From the NCBI RefSeq assembly GCF_027942865.1, contig NC_134526.1, positions 18,085,784 to 18,149,783 of the forward strand: a stretch of 64,000 nucleotides of DNA, written 5' to 3'. Position 1 is the stretch's first letter; every line of letters starts with the position of its first letter. The stretch is from Odontesthes bonariensis. Taxonomy: Eukaryota > Chordata > Actinopteri > Atheriniformes > Atherinopsidae. Position numbers and translations under genes: made by a program. The notes beneath the pieces are model-generated. The model did not search any database, had not been told where the DNA came from, and was given only the letters and a program-made list of their open reading frames with translations. Positions 32,430-44,030 of this stretch are shown piece after piece.

Positions 32430-34835
32430 ATGAGGGGAAGCCGCAAATATAATCAGTGGGTAGAGGAGAGAATGCAGGGAGCATTGGACGAGTACAAAAA
32501 GGGACTTGAGAGAGGTGAAAAAGTAAGTTTACGCTTATTGTCAAGGCAGTGGAATGTTCCACGTGCCACACTAGTACGGCGTGTAAATGGGAAGATTGTT
32601 GGGTCTGCACATGTCGCCGGAAGGAAGCCATTTCTTCCACCGGCAGCAGAAGAGGAGCTATCTGGGGTACTGAAAACAATGGCTGAGAGGGGGTTCCCTC
32701 TCACCAAGGCTGATGTCCAACAGCTTGCCTTCCAGTATGCAAGACAAAATGGAATTAAAGGCTTTTCGCAGAAGGCTGGCTGTGCAGGACACTATTGGTT
32801 CCACAATTTTCTAAAGCGCAATCCAGGGCATTCCTTCCCATTTATGGAATTGCGATGAAACTGGACTCCAGGACCAGTTCTCATCGAGCAGGGTGGTCGG
32901 CCAAATTGGACAACCCTGCATGGAGGTCTGCTCAGGGGAGAAGGGGGAGACCACCACCTGCCTGGCAGCCTTCAACGCTGAGGGAGAATACAGCGAAGCC
33001 CTGGTGATTTTCAAAGGGAAGAGGCTGCGTGCCGAATGGACAGATATGTGTCCAGAGAAAGTGACCGCCCAGGTCTCCGATAATGGCTGGATCAATGCTG
33101 ACCTGTTTACAGAGTGGGGTCAGTTATTTATACAGTCATTGCCAAAGGGGGACGAGAGGCCACACATTCTGCTACTGGATGGCCACAGCAGCCATGTATA
33201 TAATATGAAATTCATAAATTTGATGAAAGCAAACAACGTCCATATTTTATGCTACCCTCCCCACACCACCCATGCTCTCCAACCAGCAGACAAGGCATTA
33301 TTCAGAAGCCTGAAACACCACTGGGACAAAGAAGGGAGGAAGTGGACCCGGCTGATGGCAGGGCAGAAGCTGCCCAAAACATTGTTTTTCTCGATTTTCA
33401 ACAAGGCCTGGCTGAAAGCGGCAACTGTTCAAAATGCACAGGCAGGATTCAGGGCAACAGGGATGTATCCTGTAAACAGGAACATCCTCCCTGAGGCAAC
33501 ATTTGCTCCCAGCAAGACAACGGAGAGAGCCCTGCCAGAGAATCCACCCAGCATGCCTCAGTCTGCCCCAGCACCACCCAGCAGGCCCCAGTCACCACCA
33601 CCAGCACCACCCAGCAGGCCCCAGTCTGCCCCAGCACCACCCAGCAGGCCCCAGTCACCACCAACAGCACCACCCAGCAGGCCCAAGTCACCACCACCAG
33701 CACCACCCAGCAGGCCCCAGTCGCCACTACCAGCACCACCCAGCAGGCCCCAGTCACCACCAACAGCACCACCCAGCAGGCCCCAGTCACCACCAACAGC
33801 ACCACCCAGCAGGCCCAAGTCACCACCACCAGCACCACCCAGCAGGCCCCAGTCACCACCACCAGCACCACCCAGCAGGCCCCAGTCTGCCCCAGCACCA
33901 CCCACCAGGCCCCTGTCTGCCCCAGCACCACCCAGCAGGCCCAAGGCACCACCACCAGCACCACCCACCAGGCCCCAGTCACCACCACCAGCACCACCCA
34001 TCAGGCCTCAGTCACCACCACCAGCGCCACCCAGCAGGCCCCAGTCTGCCCCAGCCCTCACCCAACTGACTGTGACAACTGAGGCACCCCCATTAGTTCT
34101 ACTAGAAAGTGACAAAATGGTGTACGAAGAGGTTGTTGTTAAAAACAATGCAGCTGACTTCAGTCTGTTCACTCCACGGGATGAACAGCCTTCGACCTCC
34201 ACCGTATGTGATAACTAATATTCAGTACTGATTTTCAGTCTGCAATCTGCAATTGCTATGTAAAACTGATGGTCTCTTGTTATAACTTGTCATGTTTTTC
34301 TTTTGTTTGTTACAGAGTGTCACATTCAGTGATTTGTGTTCACCTCCGAGGAAAGAGAGAACAACGCGCAAAAGGATCAAGCCACCATCATTTATACTCA
34401 CCAGCCAAGAACACATTGAATTCATCTCGAGGAAAATGAAGAAACAAAAAACACAGAAAAAAGTCAAGGAAATGCCGAAAAAGTCAAGGAAAATTAGCAA
34501 AGGAGAGGGAGAGGACAGCATGCCCTGCAAGGCATGTCAAATTGTTTATGGCAGCCCAAGTGACCCAAAGGTAGGCTATCAATGGTGACACTACAATAGG
34601 CCTACTGTCAAACTATCTAAAATAATCTGTAGGCCTACTGAACCACAATGAAGAATGTAGACTACTTATTCAGGATTATTATTAATTTGCATGTATGTAT
34701 GTCTGTCTCTGTCTGTCTTAGGCCCCTGAGGAGTGGGTCAGCTGCAAGAAGTGTGGTCTCTGGTTCCATGAGAGCTGTGGAGAGGACAACGGAATCTACG
34801 ATGATGACGGCTTCTTTTGTCAGTCTTGTCTATAA
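32430..34835 (+). pseudogene. pogo/Tigger-type DDE transposase with C-terminal PHD finger
   Basis: Exon 1 begins at ATG 32430 (M-R-G-S-R-K-Y) with a psq/CENP-B-type helix-turn-helix (L-L-S-R-Q-W-N-V-P-R-A-T-L) and a second CENP-B-like DNA-binding block. The frame then shifts near 32830-32850, where the family linker is missing. The DDE_1 domain follows: first D in N-C-D-E-T-G (32854), second in L-L-L-D-G-H-S-S-H (33178), third in L-Q-P-A-D-K (33289), 36 residues between the last two. A proline-rich repeat tail follows. Exon 1 ends at 34203 (GTATGT), exon 2 is 34316-34570, exon 3 is 34722-34835. The last two form a C4HC3 PHD-type finger (C-x2-C, C-x2-C, H-x2-C, C-x2-C). The frameshift makes this copy inactive as read, though a sequencing slip cannot be excluded. 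Confidence 0.82.
33550..34060 (+). repeat. proline-rich coding minisatellite in the pogo transposase
   Basis: About fifteen units of 30-36 bases, built on CACCACCCAGCAGGCCCCAG, encode P-P-S-R-P-Q-S-(P/A)-P repeats. All changes are multiples of three, so the frame stays open. Long frames on both strands here are shadows of the repeat. Confidence 0.92.
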
Positions 34836-35241
34836 TAGCCTACACACACACACACACACACACACGCGCGCACACACGTAGGGCCTACACATACACAAAC
34901 TGCAATCGTTCTAGTTAACCAGCTATAGGTTGTTTTACGTAGCAATAAGATTTTCAAAACAATGATTTGTTTTTAATTTAGGCTAATGAAATGTCATGAA
35001 TTGTTTAGCCTATATTAAATTTTTATTGTTATATTTTTTATATTAATTTGTTATATTGTGTGTTAATATGTTACATTGTGTAATTAAAAAAACTAATAGG
35101 CTATAGGCCTACTAATATTTACAATTTCCCTTGGCAAAATTAGGCTAGCCTACGAGTTACACACACGGCAATACATTTAAAAAAAAAAAACGATGATAGG
35201 CTATGGGTTTCCGATTCCGTTCTGCTCTTCCGTGTTAAGAC

Positions 35242-35616
35242 TTTTATTTTTATTTTTATTCAAATATGTCACATAAACAAAACAATGACATACTCAGAAG
35301 TAAATATATATTTTTTAACTTTACATATTCACACCTCCACATATAGAAAAAAAATATTGAAGGATCTTAAATGCCCAAGATAAAAAAAGGGGGACAATAA
35401 ATAATAATAATAAAAATTAAAAAATACAAAAAAACTTCTAAACAGTTACAAGAGGTTAGGACAGGTCAGGATTTTCTATGATTGTGTATAATTTATTTGC
35501 ATGGGGATTATTTATATGTTTCAGACATTTTTGTAATGAGGATATATTATTTTTTAATGCAAGCCATGAAGGTGGGGATTTGGCATATCGACACTTGTGA
35601 ATATAAAATTCAGTGA
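35242..35616 (-). mobile_element. 5'-truncated L1-type LINE (copy A only)
   Basis: CTTCCGTGTTAAGACT flanks it on both sides (35226-35241, 35617-35632), a 16-bp target duplication; copy B has one copy of that word. The A-rich tail, read on the minus strand, is (AAAAT)n. The minus-strand frame ends F-Y-I-H-K-C-R-Y-A-K-S-P-P-S-W, matching the conserved I-H-K-C-(K/R) C-terminal block of fish L1 ORF2. Confidence 0.85.
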
Positions 35617-36418
35617 GCTTCCGTGTTAAGACTCTTCCGTTCTGCTCTCCGATCATGGCAGAAGAGCAGCGCTCCTCTAGTTCTAGTGAAGCACACAATG
35701 CTTCTGAAGTAAGTGCTGGTTTAAAGAGAGGTACATTCATCGTTAAAAAGTCAAAAGTTCTAAAATCATATATTTGGAAGTCATTCTCGCTCGTGTACGA
35801 CGCAAAGGGATTTTGGTCGGTATGTTGGGTAGGCTTATTGCAGCTGCTCCTGCACTATTTGCCCCACGTGAAGGATCGGACAGTGGTGTGCGCAGCTAAG
35901 ATCATGTTTCTTTCCTCAAACGTGAACGTCTGAATCATGCGGGAATTGCGGACGGGAGCGGGACAAAATATGACAGTTGCGGGCGGGAGCGGGAGTGTAC
36001 AATGCGAGAGCGGGCGGGCGGGCGCGGGACTGTCCCGCGCAGGCCTCCAGTCCACTATCCATTTCTTTTTTAATTGAAATGCATTTTCATCCCCCCCATT
36101 TTTTTTATATAGTTGTAGTTATTTCATGTTTTTCATGTGACAAAGTGTCACATACAGAGTTTTTTTTAGTTGATATAATAGGCTATTTCTACTTTGTCAC
36201 ATTTCAGTTTGGAATGGCGCTTTTGTTTAAAAAATTCATCAAATTAGTGAACAATAATATATAATTGTTGTCTTTTTCTGTCTTACTGTGTTGCTTTGAA
36301 AATAGGATGAAACATATTTGTTAACTTTTAAGATGATTTTTCTAAAAGACTGAGTTTAAGGTATTTATTTTTAATTTAATTTATGCATCCTTACATGCAA
36401 ATATCTTATTTTGCAGAT

Positions 36419-38428
36419 ATGGGGGGAAATCCGTGTAAGTTCTCACCTATTACACATTCATTATCATATTCACCTTTTAACAGATGTTGCATGTTCATCC
36501 TTTTGCATCCTTTTTACAAGAAATAATGCATGAAGATATATTCAAACATAGTGTTAACTGACTAACAAATACATCATTTTCACTTTAGCTTGTTTCCGCG
36601 AGCCATGGAGGGCTTTGCCAGAGTGAGTATAATGAACATGTCAGTGTGGCATAATTGTATTTCTAGAGGTTCTGCTCCACAACACTGTTTGAATGATATG
36701 ATGTGTTTTTTCTTAATTGTCTTTAACTAACAGGAGCGATCAGGAAATGATTAAGTTTCTGAAATCTTACCAACCTTTGAATAAAAACACCAGCCTTCTC
36801 AGAATCCTACTTCAAGGACCAGTTGGTGCTGGCAAATCCAGTTTCATCAACTCTGTTGAAAGTGCTATACTCGGCAGAATCGTTGGTCGGGTTATGACAG
36901 ATGCAACTTCTGCATCCAGTTTTACCAAGAAGGTGTGAGCATTTGTTCGTTTTCATTGAAAATGATAGGTTATAAATGCAATATTTAGCTTTTCTGTATA
37001 CCATGGTTGCTGAAAATTCTGCAGGACAGGACATGTCTACTTCACCACCAAAAAATGATCACATCTCTTGCTGTTTCCTTAGAAGATCCAGCCTCTGTGT
37101 TGCTTTTTTTAAAATAGAAAATGATATTGATGCACTTAATTCCATCTTCTTCTTTCAGTTCAAAACTTTTCAAATCTGCAAGGATGAAAACAGAAGAACA
37201 CATTGCTCTTTTGTTTTCAATGACATCATGGGTTTCGAGTCAGCGCATGGTGGCATCCATGTGGACGACGTCAAACTTATCCTGAGGGGACATGTGCCAG
37301 AAGGTCATGAGGTCAGAACTTTTTTAAAACAGAATTCCCAATAACACATTTTTCTCAGAATTCTTCTCAGAAAATATTCAGCAGTCATCATCAAAGGCTA
37401 ATAGTGGTAACATATTTTGAATTATTTTATAGTTCAAAGCCGACTGCCCTTTGTCAAAGGGTCAGGGTGACTATTTATCAAATCCCTCTCTGGCTGAAAA
37501 AGTCCATGTGCTGGTCACTGTTATCCCTGCTGCAGCTGTATCTTTACTGACTGATGATGTAATAAAGAAGATGAGAGATGTCAGACTGGATGCCAGCAAT
37601 TTGGGTGAGAGAAGATATTGTGATAGTTTGTGGAATACATTGCATGAATTTGTTGGGCGACATTCAGTTTTTTTAATCAATAACAAAGTTTAACAACCGA
37701 AAAACAACAACTTTGCTTAAAATACTGCTGATATTTCTGTACCAACAGAGATTCCGCAATTGCTCATTCTTACCAAAGTTGATGAGGCCTGTCCGGAAGT
37801 GGAAAAAACTATAACGAATATCTACAAGAGCAAGTACCTGAAGGAACAGGTAAAGTTCTCCTGGCTGTTCTTAATGTATTTTAGATTTTAAATTCAACAC
37901 AAACATTTACAGAGCCCCCTAGTGGCCACAGAGGAAAAATAACATCCTGAAGCCCTGTTCTGTTTGGGTGAGTACACAACAGTTATTTTGGTGCACAGGG
38001 GACAGCTGTTGAGGTCTATATTTCATTTAACTCAGTTGATTTATTTGTGCTATGCCCCCTCTTTGGCATTAGTATGAAGCAATCGAAAGAATGTTAGTTT
38101 TAAGAATAAGAAAGCGATGACGTGTATGCCAGGTTTCTTTGTCCCTCATCTTTTACACATCGTTTTAAACACATGGTTTCCAACGGACTCTGTAGAACTC
38201 CCTCTGTTTACACTTTAAAGTAACCGATTAACTAAAATATTTTTTGCTTTAAACTAGGTGGAAAAAATTTGCCTGCTGCTGGGCATTCCAATGAACTCCA
38301 TCTTTCTTGTGAAGAACTACAATTCAGACACGGAAACAAGCAAGGACATGAATGTTCCTCTGATGTATGCCCTAAGACAGATGATCAACTTTGGAGAAGA
38401 CTTCCTCAACAGCCAGAAAGAAATATAG
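36419..38428 (+). CDS. ifi44l-like: interferon-induced protein 44-like GTPase, copy A
   Basis: Seven coding exons: 36419-36434, 36589-36622, 36734-36932, 37159-37311, 37433-37604, 37749-37849, 38258-38428; 846 nt, 281 aa, all GT-AG and in phase. It starts M-G-G-N-P-S, a fit to the N-myristoylation rule (G2, S6). F-R-E-P-W-R follows, then the P-loop G-P-V-G-A-G-K-S-S (G1), D-I-M-G (G3, as D-T-M-G in human IFI44L), and T-K-V-D (G4). It ends [12 protein letters not shown]. This is the conserved IFI44 core without the N-terminal TLDc-like part of mammalian IFI44/IFI44L; short fish forms of this kind are known. Family members are interferon-induced, cytoplasmic, and modulate antiviral responses; nucleotide binding here is inferred from motifs. 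A stop-free neighbour copy lies 3 kb downstream. Confidence 0.9.
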
Positions 38429-38666
38429 CCTGCTGAGGCTTACCACCGGTGATTAACGCTTCAAAATGGAACATTTAAAAGGGCATTCTTTGACGATAGT
38501 TTATCGTGGGGCTTCATTATATCACAGCTGAGTTTTAGATTGTCCTTGAAATATACCTTGCTTCCTGTAACTTCCCTCTGCTGCAACATATAGAAGTGAT
38601 ATGTACTTTTCAATAGACATAGGATGCTTCCCTGGGGAGGTGTTTTAAAAAACACATGGAAAATGC

Positions 38667-38672
38667 AATAAA
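38667..38672 (+). terminator. AATAAA polyadenylation signal of copy A
   Basis: Perfect AATAAA 239 nt after the stop. This stretch is deleted in copy B. Confidence 0.65.
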
Positions 38673-39596
38673 ATATGTTGTTGATCAAACCAGGGCTGGT
38701 TGTGTTATATTTTTCATGGTCCAGTGCCTTAGATTTTGTCTGTTTAGACACTACTCAAGGTCAAAACTGTCATATACATTATAACTTGAAAACACAACAA
38801 ACAATACATTAGTTACTGCAAGATATGGGTCATGTGTGTGTAAATTGTTGCACAATATTGAAATTTTGAGCTAAATTTTTTTCTTTTTCTGTGCAGAAAA
38901 ATAAGAATATCCGAACACTAATATTTGGAATTGAAATTGTTTTTAACACATAAGTACAGATATTGCACTTGACTATCTTGACTGTACAGGAACATGTGTA
39001 ATGTGATTGATTCAGGTACTGAATTCTATAAACCAGATCAAACATTTTCCTGCATTACAGTCCAGCTTTGTGGTTGTGTATTTTATTCTGTAGACATTTC
39101 ATTTAAATATAACTGGATATAAGAAAGTACTTATAGTACTTGCCTCTCTTTATGATTTATTGTGTGGAATTAGGGATCCTCCCCACAGGCAAATTGTGAT
39201 GGACGCTGTCCAGAAAAAGGAACAAGTGCAAGAACTCACTATAATACATCTTAACAATAATTGAACTCTAGTTTATTTCATTTCTAAAAGCAAGTGTGTG
39301 TTTTGTGTGAACAGGAATGGGTATGACCTTGTCAAACTGCATTTTGTATTTTTTTTTTTAAACAAGGTTGTTATGCATTTATAGTTAGTTTCTACTGTAC
39401 TCTGTATTATGCCTTGTTTAATACATCTGGATTTTATGGCCGAGGCTGTGTTTAATGCAGACCAAATCAAAGCTCAGATGCGTATAGAGTATGCTTTATC
39501 ATGGTCATTTATTTCCTTTCTAACCAAGGTGGAAATATGAACACATCCTGAATATAAGTGTGTCGCTGTAAACGATCTTGCGTTTGTTGCATGGAG

Positions 39597-39611
39597 TGAC
39601 GTCATCACGTG
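39597..39611. promoter_or_regulatory. duplicated CRE + E-box between the two IFI44-like genes
   Basis: TGACGTCA (39597-39604) followed one base later by CACGTG (39606-39611). The same pair is at 44654-44668 upstream of spag9. Here it lies about 260 bp upstream of the ISRE of copy B, so it could act on copy B or be a bystander of the duplication. Confidence 0.55.
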
Positions 39612-39845
39612 ATCTGGTCAACGACTCAGCTGTTAGACGATGGATTCAATGGCCCTCGGAAATGTTGGAAACGCAACTGAACGACAAAATGGCACACAAT
39701 ACAATATTTCCATAACAAAAATATGATATTGTTTGTAAAAATTCAAGAATAGAAACACACACACAGTATGTTGGGCTGATCAGAGTTCATTCAAACAGCA
39801 GTTTGGCCTTTGTCATTACAGGCAGCCGTGTGAAAGTACTGGGCC

Positions 39846-39945
39846 AGTACTGTAATAATGAAAGTAAAAGTAAAATTGAAGCCTATAAGAGGCTTCATCT
39901 TGGACTGGCTCTGCAGTCTTCCTATCCTACAAGAGCCAGGTAAAG
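39846..39945 (+). promoter_or_regulatory. ifi44-like B promoter and non-coding first exon
   Basis: Same module as copy A: GAAAGTAAAAGT (39860-39871), TATAAG (39884), and a leader with an extra TTGGACTGG, ending at a GTAAGC donor at 39946. The following intron reaches 41655. Confidence 0.65.
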
Positions 39946-40414
39946 GTAAGCAGCATAAATATATTTTGTGATTGTAAAATCCTCTTGTTATTTTGGTGTT
40001 TCCATTAGTTAATTCAGAGGCTAAACCAGAATCTGCAGCATCTAGGTTTTTCTGTTGACTTTTTAAATGATAACTTGATTATCAGTGTAATTTTTGTGTT
40101 ATCGTAGAATATCTTAATTGTGCTGTAGTCTAACAGCTAGAAAATGTTTAGAAATCTTCAAGGAAATATTTTCCTCATGTAACTTTGGGCAGGATATAAC
40201 TTATTTTACTTTTCACTTAACGGCAGTTTATTTTTAATAAAATATTTTCTATTTTACAGAGAACCAAGTGGTTCTGTTATCTAACTATACAAGGGTAGAA
40301 AAAATATATAAATAATAATTTAAACTGTAGACATTTTATGCCAGTGTAACAATGAACTCCAGCAAACCTCTGATAATGTTTACCAGCTTGTTAGGGCAAC
40401 CAGCAGGTCCACTA

Positions 40415-41282
40415 TAGACCCCTGCACTCCCGCGGGACGTGCTTAATATAAAAGCTATAAATTATTAATTTATGTCTATCACATAGGCTATACATTAGGC
40501 CTACATTGTGCTGGATATTTTATTTGGTGGCCTATTAATAAAAAAATTAAATGTCTACATTTGCGGATATAATCTCGCATAGGTTTCCGATTCCGTTCTG
40601 CTCTTCCGTGTTAAGACTCTTCCGTTCTGCTCTCCGATCATGGCAGAAGAGCAGAGTTCCTCTAGTTCTAGTGAAGCACACAATGCTTCTGAAGTAAGTG
40701 CTGGTTTAAAGAGAGGTACATTCACCGTTAAAAAGTCAAAAGTTCTAAAATCAGATATTTGGAAGTCGGGAATTGCGGGCGGGAGCGGGACAAAATATGA
40801 CAGTTGCGGGCAGGGCCGCTGACAGGTTTGGCTGGGCCCGGGACAAAATTCTCTGAATCGGCCCCCCCCTGTAACGAAAGTTACAGGCTACCCCAAAACG
40901 TCACGTTTATAACCCATTCGTTACATTCAACTCTATCTAAATGGCAATTTCACATGTTGCCATATCTATACTGGCTTATTTGAAACAAAATAAGGTTAAA
41001 CCAGAGCCGCTTACAATGGCTGTCATTCAGCTGACCGGGGATGATTCTCAAATCAATTCAGCCTGATTGGTGTGCGTGCCTGAAACATTTGGACATATTT
41101 GCGGACTAATGTGCATATTCCTCTTTTTTTTTTTGCCCCCCCCCCCATTCCTGGCCCCGGGACAAAATACCCGTTTGTCCCCCCCTATTGGCGGGCCTGG
41201 GTGCGGGCGATAGCGGGAGTGCACAATGCGAGAGTGGGTGGGCGGGCGCAGGACTGTAAATTCTGTCCCGCGCAGGCCTCTA
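40415..41282. mobile_element. hAT element in intron 1 of copy B
   Basis: TAGACCCCTGCACTCCCG at the left and the complement of TAGAGGCCTGCGCGGGAC at the right, with GTCCACTA on both sides (40407-40414 and 41283-41290): an 8-bp duplication, the hAT hallmark. The start of the transposase (ATG 40640, M-A-E-E-Q-S-S-S-S) is present, but the sequence breaks off at W-K-S, about 150 bp shorter than in copy A. It carries the nested element at 40812-41200. Confidence 0.85.
40812..41200. mobile_element. 389-bp hAT-like MITE (copy B only)
   Basis: Flanked by TTGCGGGC (40804-40811) and GTGCGGGC (41201-41208), a 7/8 match duplication. Ends AGGGCCGCTGACAG and the complement of CCAGGCCCGCCAATAG are loosely inverted. 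Copy A has the uninterrupted site near 35979-35990. Non-coding. Confidence 0.6.
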
Positions 41283-41657
41283 GTCCACTATCCATTTCTT
41301 TTTTAATTGAAATGCATTTTCATTCCCCCCATTTTTTTTTATATAGTTGTAGTTATTTCATGTATTTCATGTGACAAAGTTTCACATAAAGAGGTTTTTT
41401 AGTTGATATAATATTTCTACTTTGTCACATTTCAGCACCTGGCACAGTTTGGATGGCGCTTTTGTTTAAAAAATTCATCAAATTAGTGAACAATAATATA
41501 TAATTGTTGTCTTTTTCTGTCTTACTGTGTTGCTTTGAAAATAGGATGAAACATATTTGTTAACTTTTAAGATGATTTTTCTAAAAGACTGAGTTTAAGG
41601 TATTTATTTTTAATTTAATTTATGCATCCTTACATGCAAATATCTTATTTTGCAGAT

Positions 41658-43676
41658 ATGGGGGGAAATCCATGTAAGTCCTCACCTATTACACATTCAT
41701 TATCATATTCACCTTTTAACAGATGTTGCATGTTCATCCTTTTGCATCCTTTTTACAAGAAATAATGCATGAAGATATATTCAAACATAGTGTTAACTGA
41801 CTATATACAAATACGTCATTTTCACTTTAGCTTGTTTCCACAAGCCATGGAGGGCTTTGCCAGAGTGAGTATAATGAACATGTCAGTGTGGCATAATTGT
41901 ATTTCTAGAGGTTCTGCTCCACAACACTGTTTGAATGGTATGATGTGTTTTTTCTTAATTGTCTTTAACTAACAGGAGCGATCAGGAAATGATTAAGTTT
42001 CTGAAATCTTACCTACTTTTGAATAAAAACACCAGCCATCTCAGAATCCTACTTCAAGGACCAGTTGGTGCTGGCAAATCCAGTTTCATCAACTCTGTTG
42101 AAAGTGCTATACTCGGCAGAATCGCTGGTCGGGTTATGACAGATGCAACTTCTGGATCCAGTTTTACCAAGAAGGTGTGAGCATTTGTTCGTTTTCATTG
42201 AAAATGATAGGTTATAAATGCAATATTTAGCTTTTCTGTATACCATGGTCGCTGAAAATTCTGGCAGGACAGGACATGTCTACTTCACCACCAAAAAATG
42301 ATCACATCTCTTGCTGTTTCCTTAGAAGATCCAGCCTCTGTGTTGTTTTTTTTTTTTTTAAATAGAAAATGATATTGATGCACTTAATTCCATCTTCTTC
42401 TTTCAGTTCAAAACTTTTCAAATCTGCAAGGATGAAAGCAGAAAAACACATTGCTCATTTGTTTTCAATGACATCATGGGTTTCGAGTCAGCGCATGGTG
42501 GCATCCACGTGGACGATGTCAAACTTATCCTGAGGGGACATGTGGCAGAAGGTCATGAGGTCAGAACTTTTTTAAAACAGAATTCCCAATAACACATTTT
42601 TCTCAGAATTCTTCTCAGAAAATATTCAGCAGTCATCATCAAAGGCTAATAGTGGTAACATATTTTGAATTATTTTATAGTTCAAAGCCGACTGCCCTTT
42701 GTCAAAGGGTCAGGGTGACTATTTATCAAATCCATCTCTGGCTGAAAAAGTCCATGTGCTGGTCACTGTTATCCCTGCTGCAGCTGTATCTTTACTGACT
42801 GATGATGTAATAAAGAAGATGAGAGATGTCAGACTGGATGCCAGCAATTTGGGTGAGAGAAGATATTCTGATAGTTTGGGGAATACATTGCATGAATTTG
42901 TTGGGCGACATTCAGTTTTGTGAATGAATAACAAAGTTTAACAACCGAAAAACAACAACTTTGCTTAAAATACTGCTGATATTTCTGTACCAACAGAGAT
43001 TCCGCAATTTCTCATTCTCACCAAAGTTGATGAGGCCTGTCCGGAAGTGGAAAAAACTATAACGAATATCTACAAGAGCAAGTACCTGAAGGAACAGGTA
43101 AAGTTCTCCTGGCTGTTGTTAATGTATTTTAGATTTTAAATTCAACACAAACATTTACAGAGCCCCCTAGTGGCCACAGAGGAAAAATAACATCCTGAAG
43201 CCCCGTTCTGTTTGGGTGAGTACACAACAGTTATTTTGGTGCACAGGGGACAGCTGTTGAGGTCTATATTTCATTTAACTCAGTTGATTTATTTGTGCTA
43301 TGCCCCCTCTTTGGCATTAGTATCAAGCAATAGAAATAATGTTAGTTATAAGAATAAGAAAGCGATGACGTGTATGCCAGGTTTCTTTGTCCCTCATCTT
43401 TTACACATCGTTTTAAACACATGGTTTCCAACGGACTCTGTAGAACTCCCTCTGTTTACACTTTAAAGTAACCGATTAACTAAAATATTTTTTGCTTTAA
43501 ACTAGGTGGAAAAAATTTGCCTGCTGCTGGGCATTCCAATGAACTCCATCTTTCTTGTGAAGAACTACAATTCAGAAATGGAAACAAGCAAGGACATGAA
43601 TGTTCCTCTGATGTATGCACTACGACAGATGATCAACTTTGGAGAAGACTTCCTCAACAGCCAGAAAGGAATATAG
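41658..43676 (+). CDS. ifi44l-like: interferon-induced protein 44-like GTPase, copy B
   Basis: Exons 41658-41673, 41831-41864, 41976-42174, 42407-42559, 42681-42852, 42997-43097, 43506-43676; 846 nt, 281 aa, with the same splice sites and phases as copy A. All motifs are kept: M-G-G-N-P-S start, [17 protein letters not shown]. By direct reading it differs from copy A at 22 coding bases: 14 change an amino acid (for example F-R-E-P to F-H-K-P, Y-Q-P-L to Y-L-L-L, N-S-D-T-E to N-S-E-M-E) and 8 are silent. The first intron is only 1.7 kb, against 5.7 kb in A. Expected role as for copy A. Confidence 0.9.
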
Positions 43677-44030
43677 CCTGTTGAGGCATACCACCGGTGA
43701 TTAACGCTTCGAAATGGAACATTTAAAAGGGCATTCTTTGACTATAGTTTATCGTGAGGCTTCATTATATCACAGCTGAGTTTTAGATTGTCCTTGAAAT
43801 ATACCTTGCTTCCTGTAACTTCCCTCTGCTGCAACATATAGAAGTGATATGCACTACATTTTTTTCTTTTTCTGTGCAGAAAAATAAGATTATCCGAACA
43901 CTAATATTTGGAATTGAAATTGTTTTTAACACATAAGTACAGATATTGCACTTGACTATATGTCTACTGCACTCGACTGTCTTGACTGTACAGGAATATG
44001 TGTAATGTGATTGATTCAGGTACTGAATTC

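Larger units (their letters stand above)
31450..35206 (+). mobile_element. 3.76-kb insertion carrying a pogo-type transposon (copy A only)
   Basis: Copy B reads straight through this site (GCATAGGTTTCCG near 40577-40589), so the block was inserted in copy A. It starts GGGTGAGGTCAGGTAATTTG. Clear terminal inverted repeats for the whole block were not found. A 400-bp piece at its left (about 31461-31864) has imperfect inverted ends (GGTAATTTGAGCCA and the complement of GGTAAATTGAGCCA) and repeats of AGCTAAAATGAGCCA. (TA)n/(GATA)n and (GT)n tracts lie at 31955-32095. The pogo gene occupies 32430-34835. Confidence 0.75.
31193..36049. mobile_element. hAT element in intron 1 of copy A, with later insertions
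   Basis: Left end TAGAGCCCTGCACTCCC; right end the complement of TGGAGGCCTGCGCGGGAC. GTCCACTA follows on the right (36050-36057). The left duplication has been lost here by a small deletion but is intact in copy B. Coding remains at 35655 onward encode the start of a hAT transposase: M-A-E-E-Q ... then W-K-S-F-S-L-V-Y-D-A-K-G-F, the opening of a BED zinc finger. The rest of the transposase is deleted. Two later insertions (31450-35206 and 35242-35616) lie inside it. Confidence 0.8.
30555..39747 (+). repeat. tandem duplication unit A (9.2 kb, IFI44-like gene)
   Basis: Left edge AATAGAAACACAC inside the piggyBac relic; right edge TGTTTGTAAAAATTCA at about 39745, where unit B starts with the same AATAGAAACACAC. 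Unit A carries a full IFI44-like gene plus the CRE/E-box stretch otherwise found upstream of spag9. It is larger than unit B mainly because of the insertions at 31450-35206 and 35242-35616. Confidence 0.9.

Noticed and set aside
32111..32446. Serine/leucine-rich minus-strand frames
   Set aside because: Low-complexity complement of a GAGAGGA-rich purine tract upstream of the pogo gene.
33449..34069. Long overlapping frames on both strands (W-V-V-L-V-V and H-H-P-A-G-P-S repeats)
   Set aside because: Shadows of the proline-rich coding repeat, which is in the frame of the pogo transposase.
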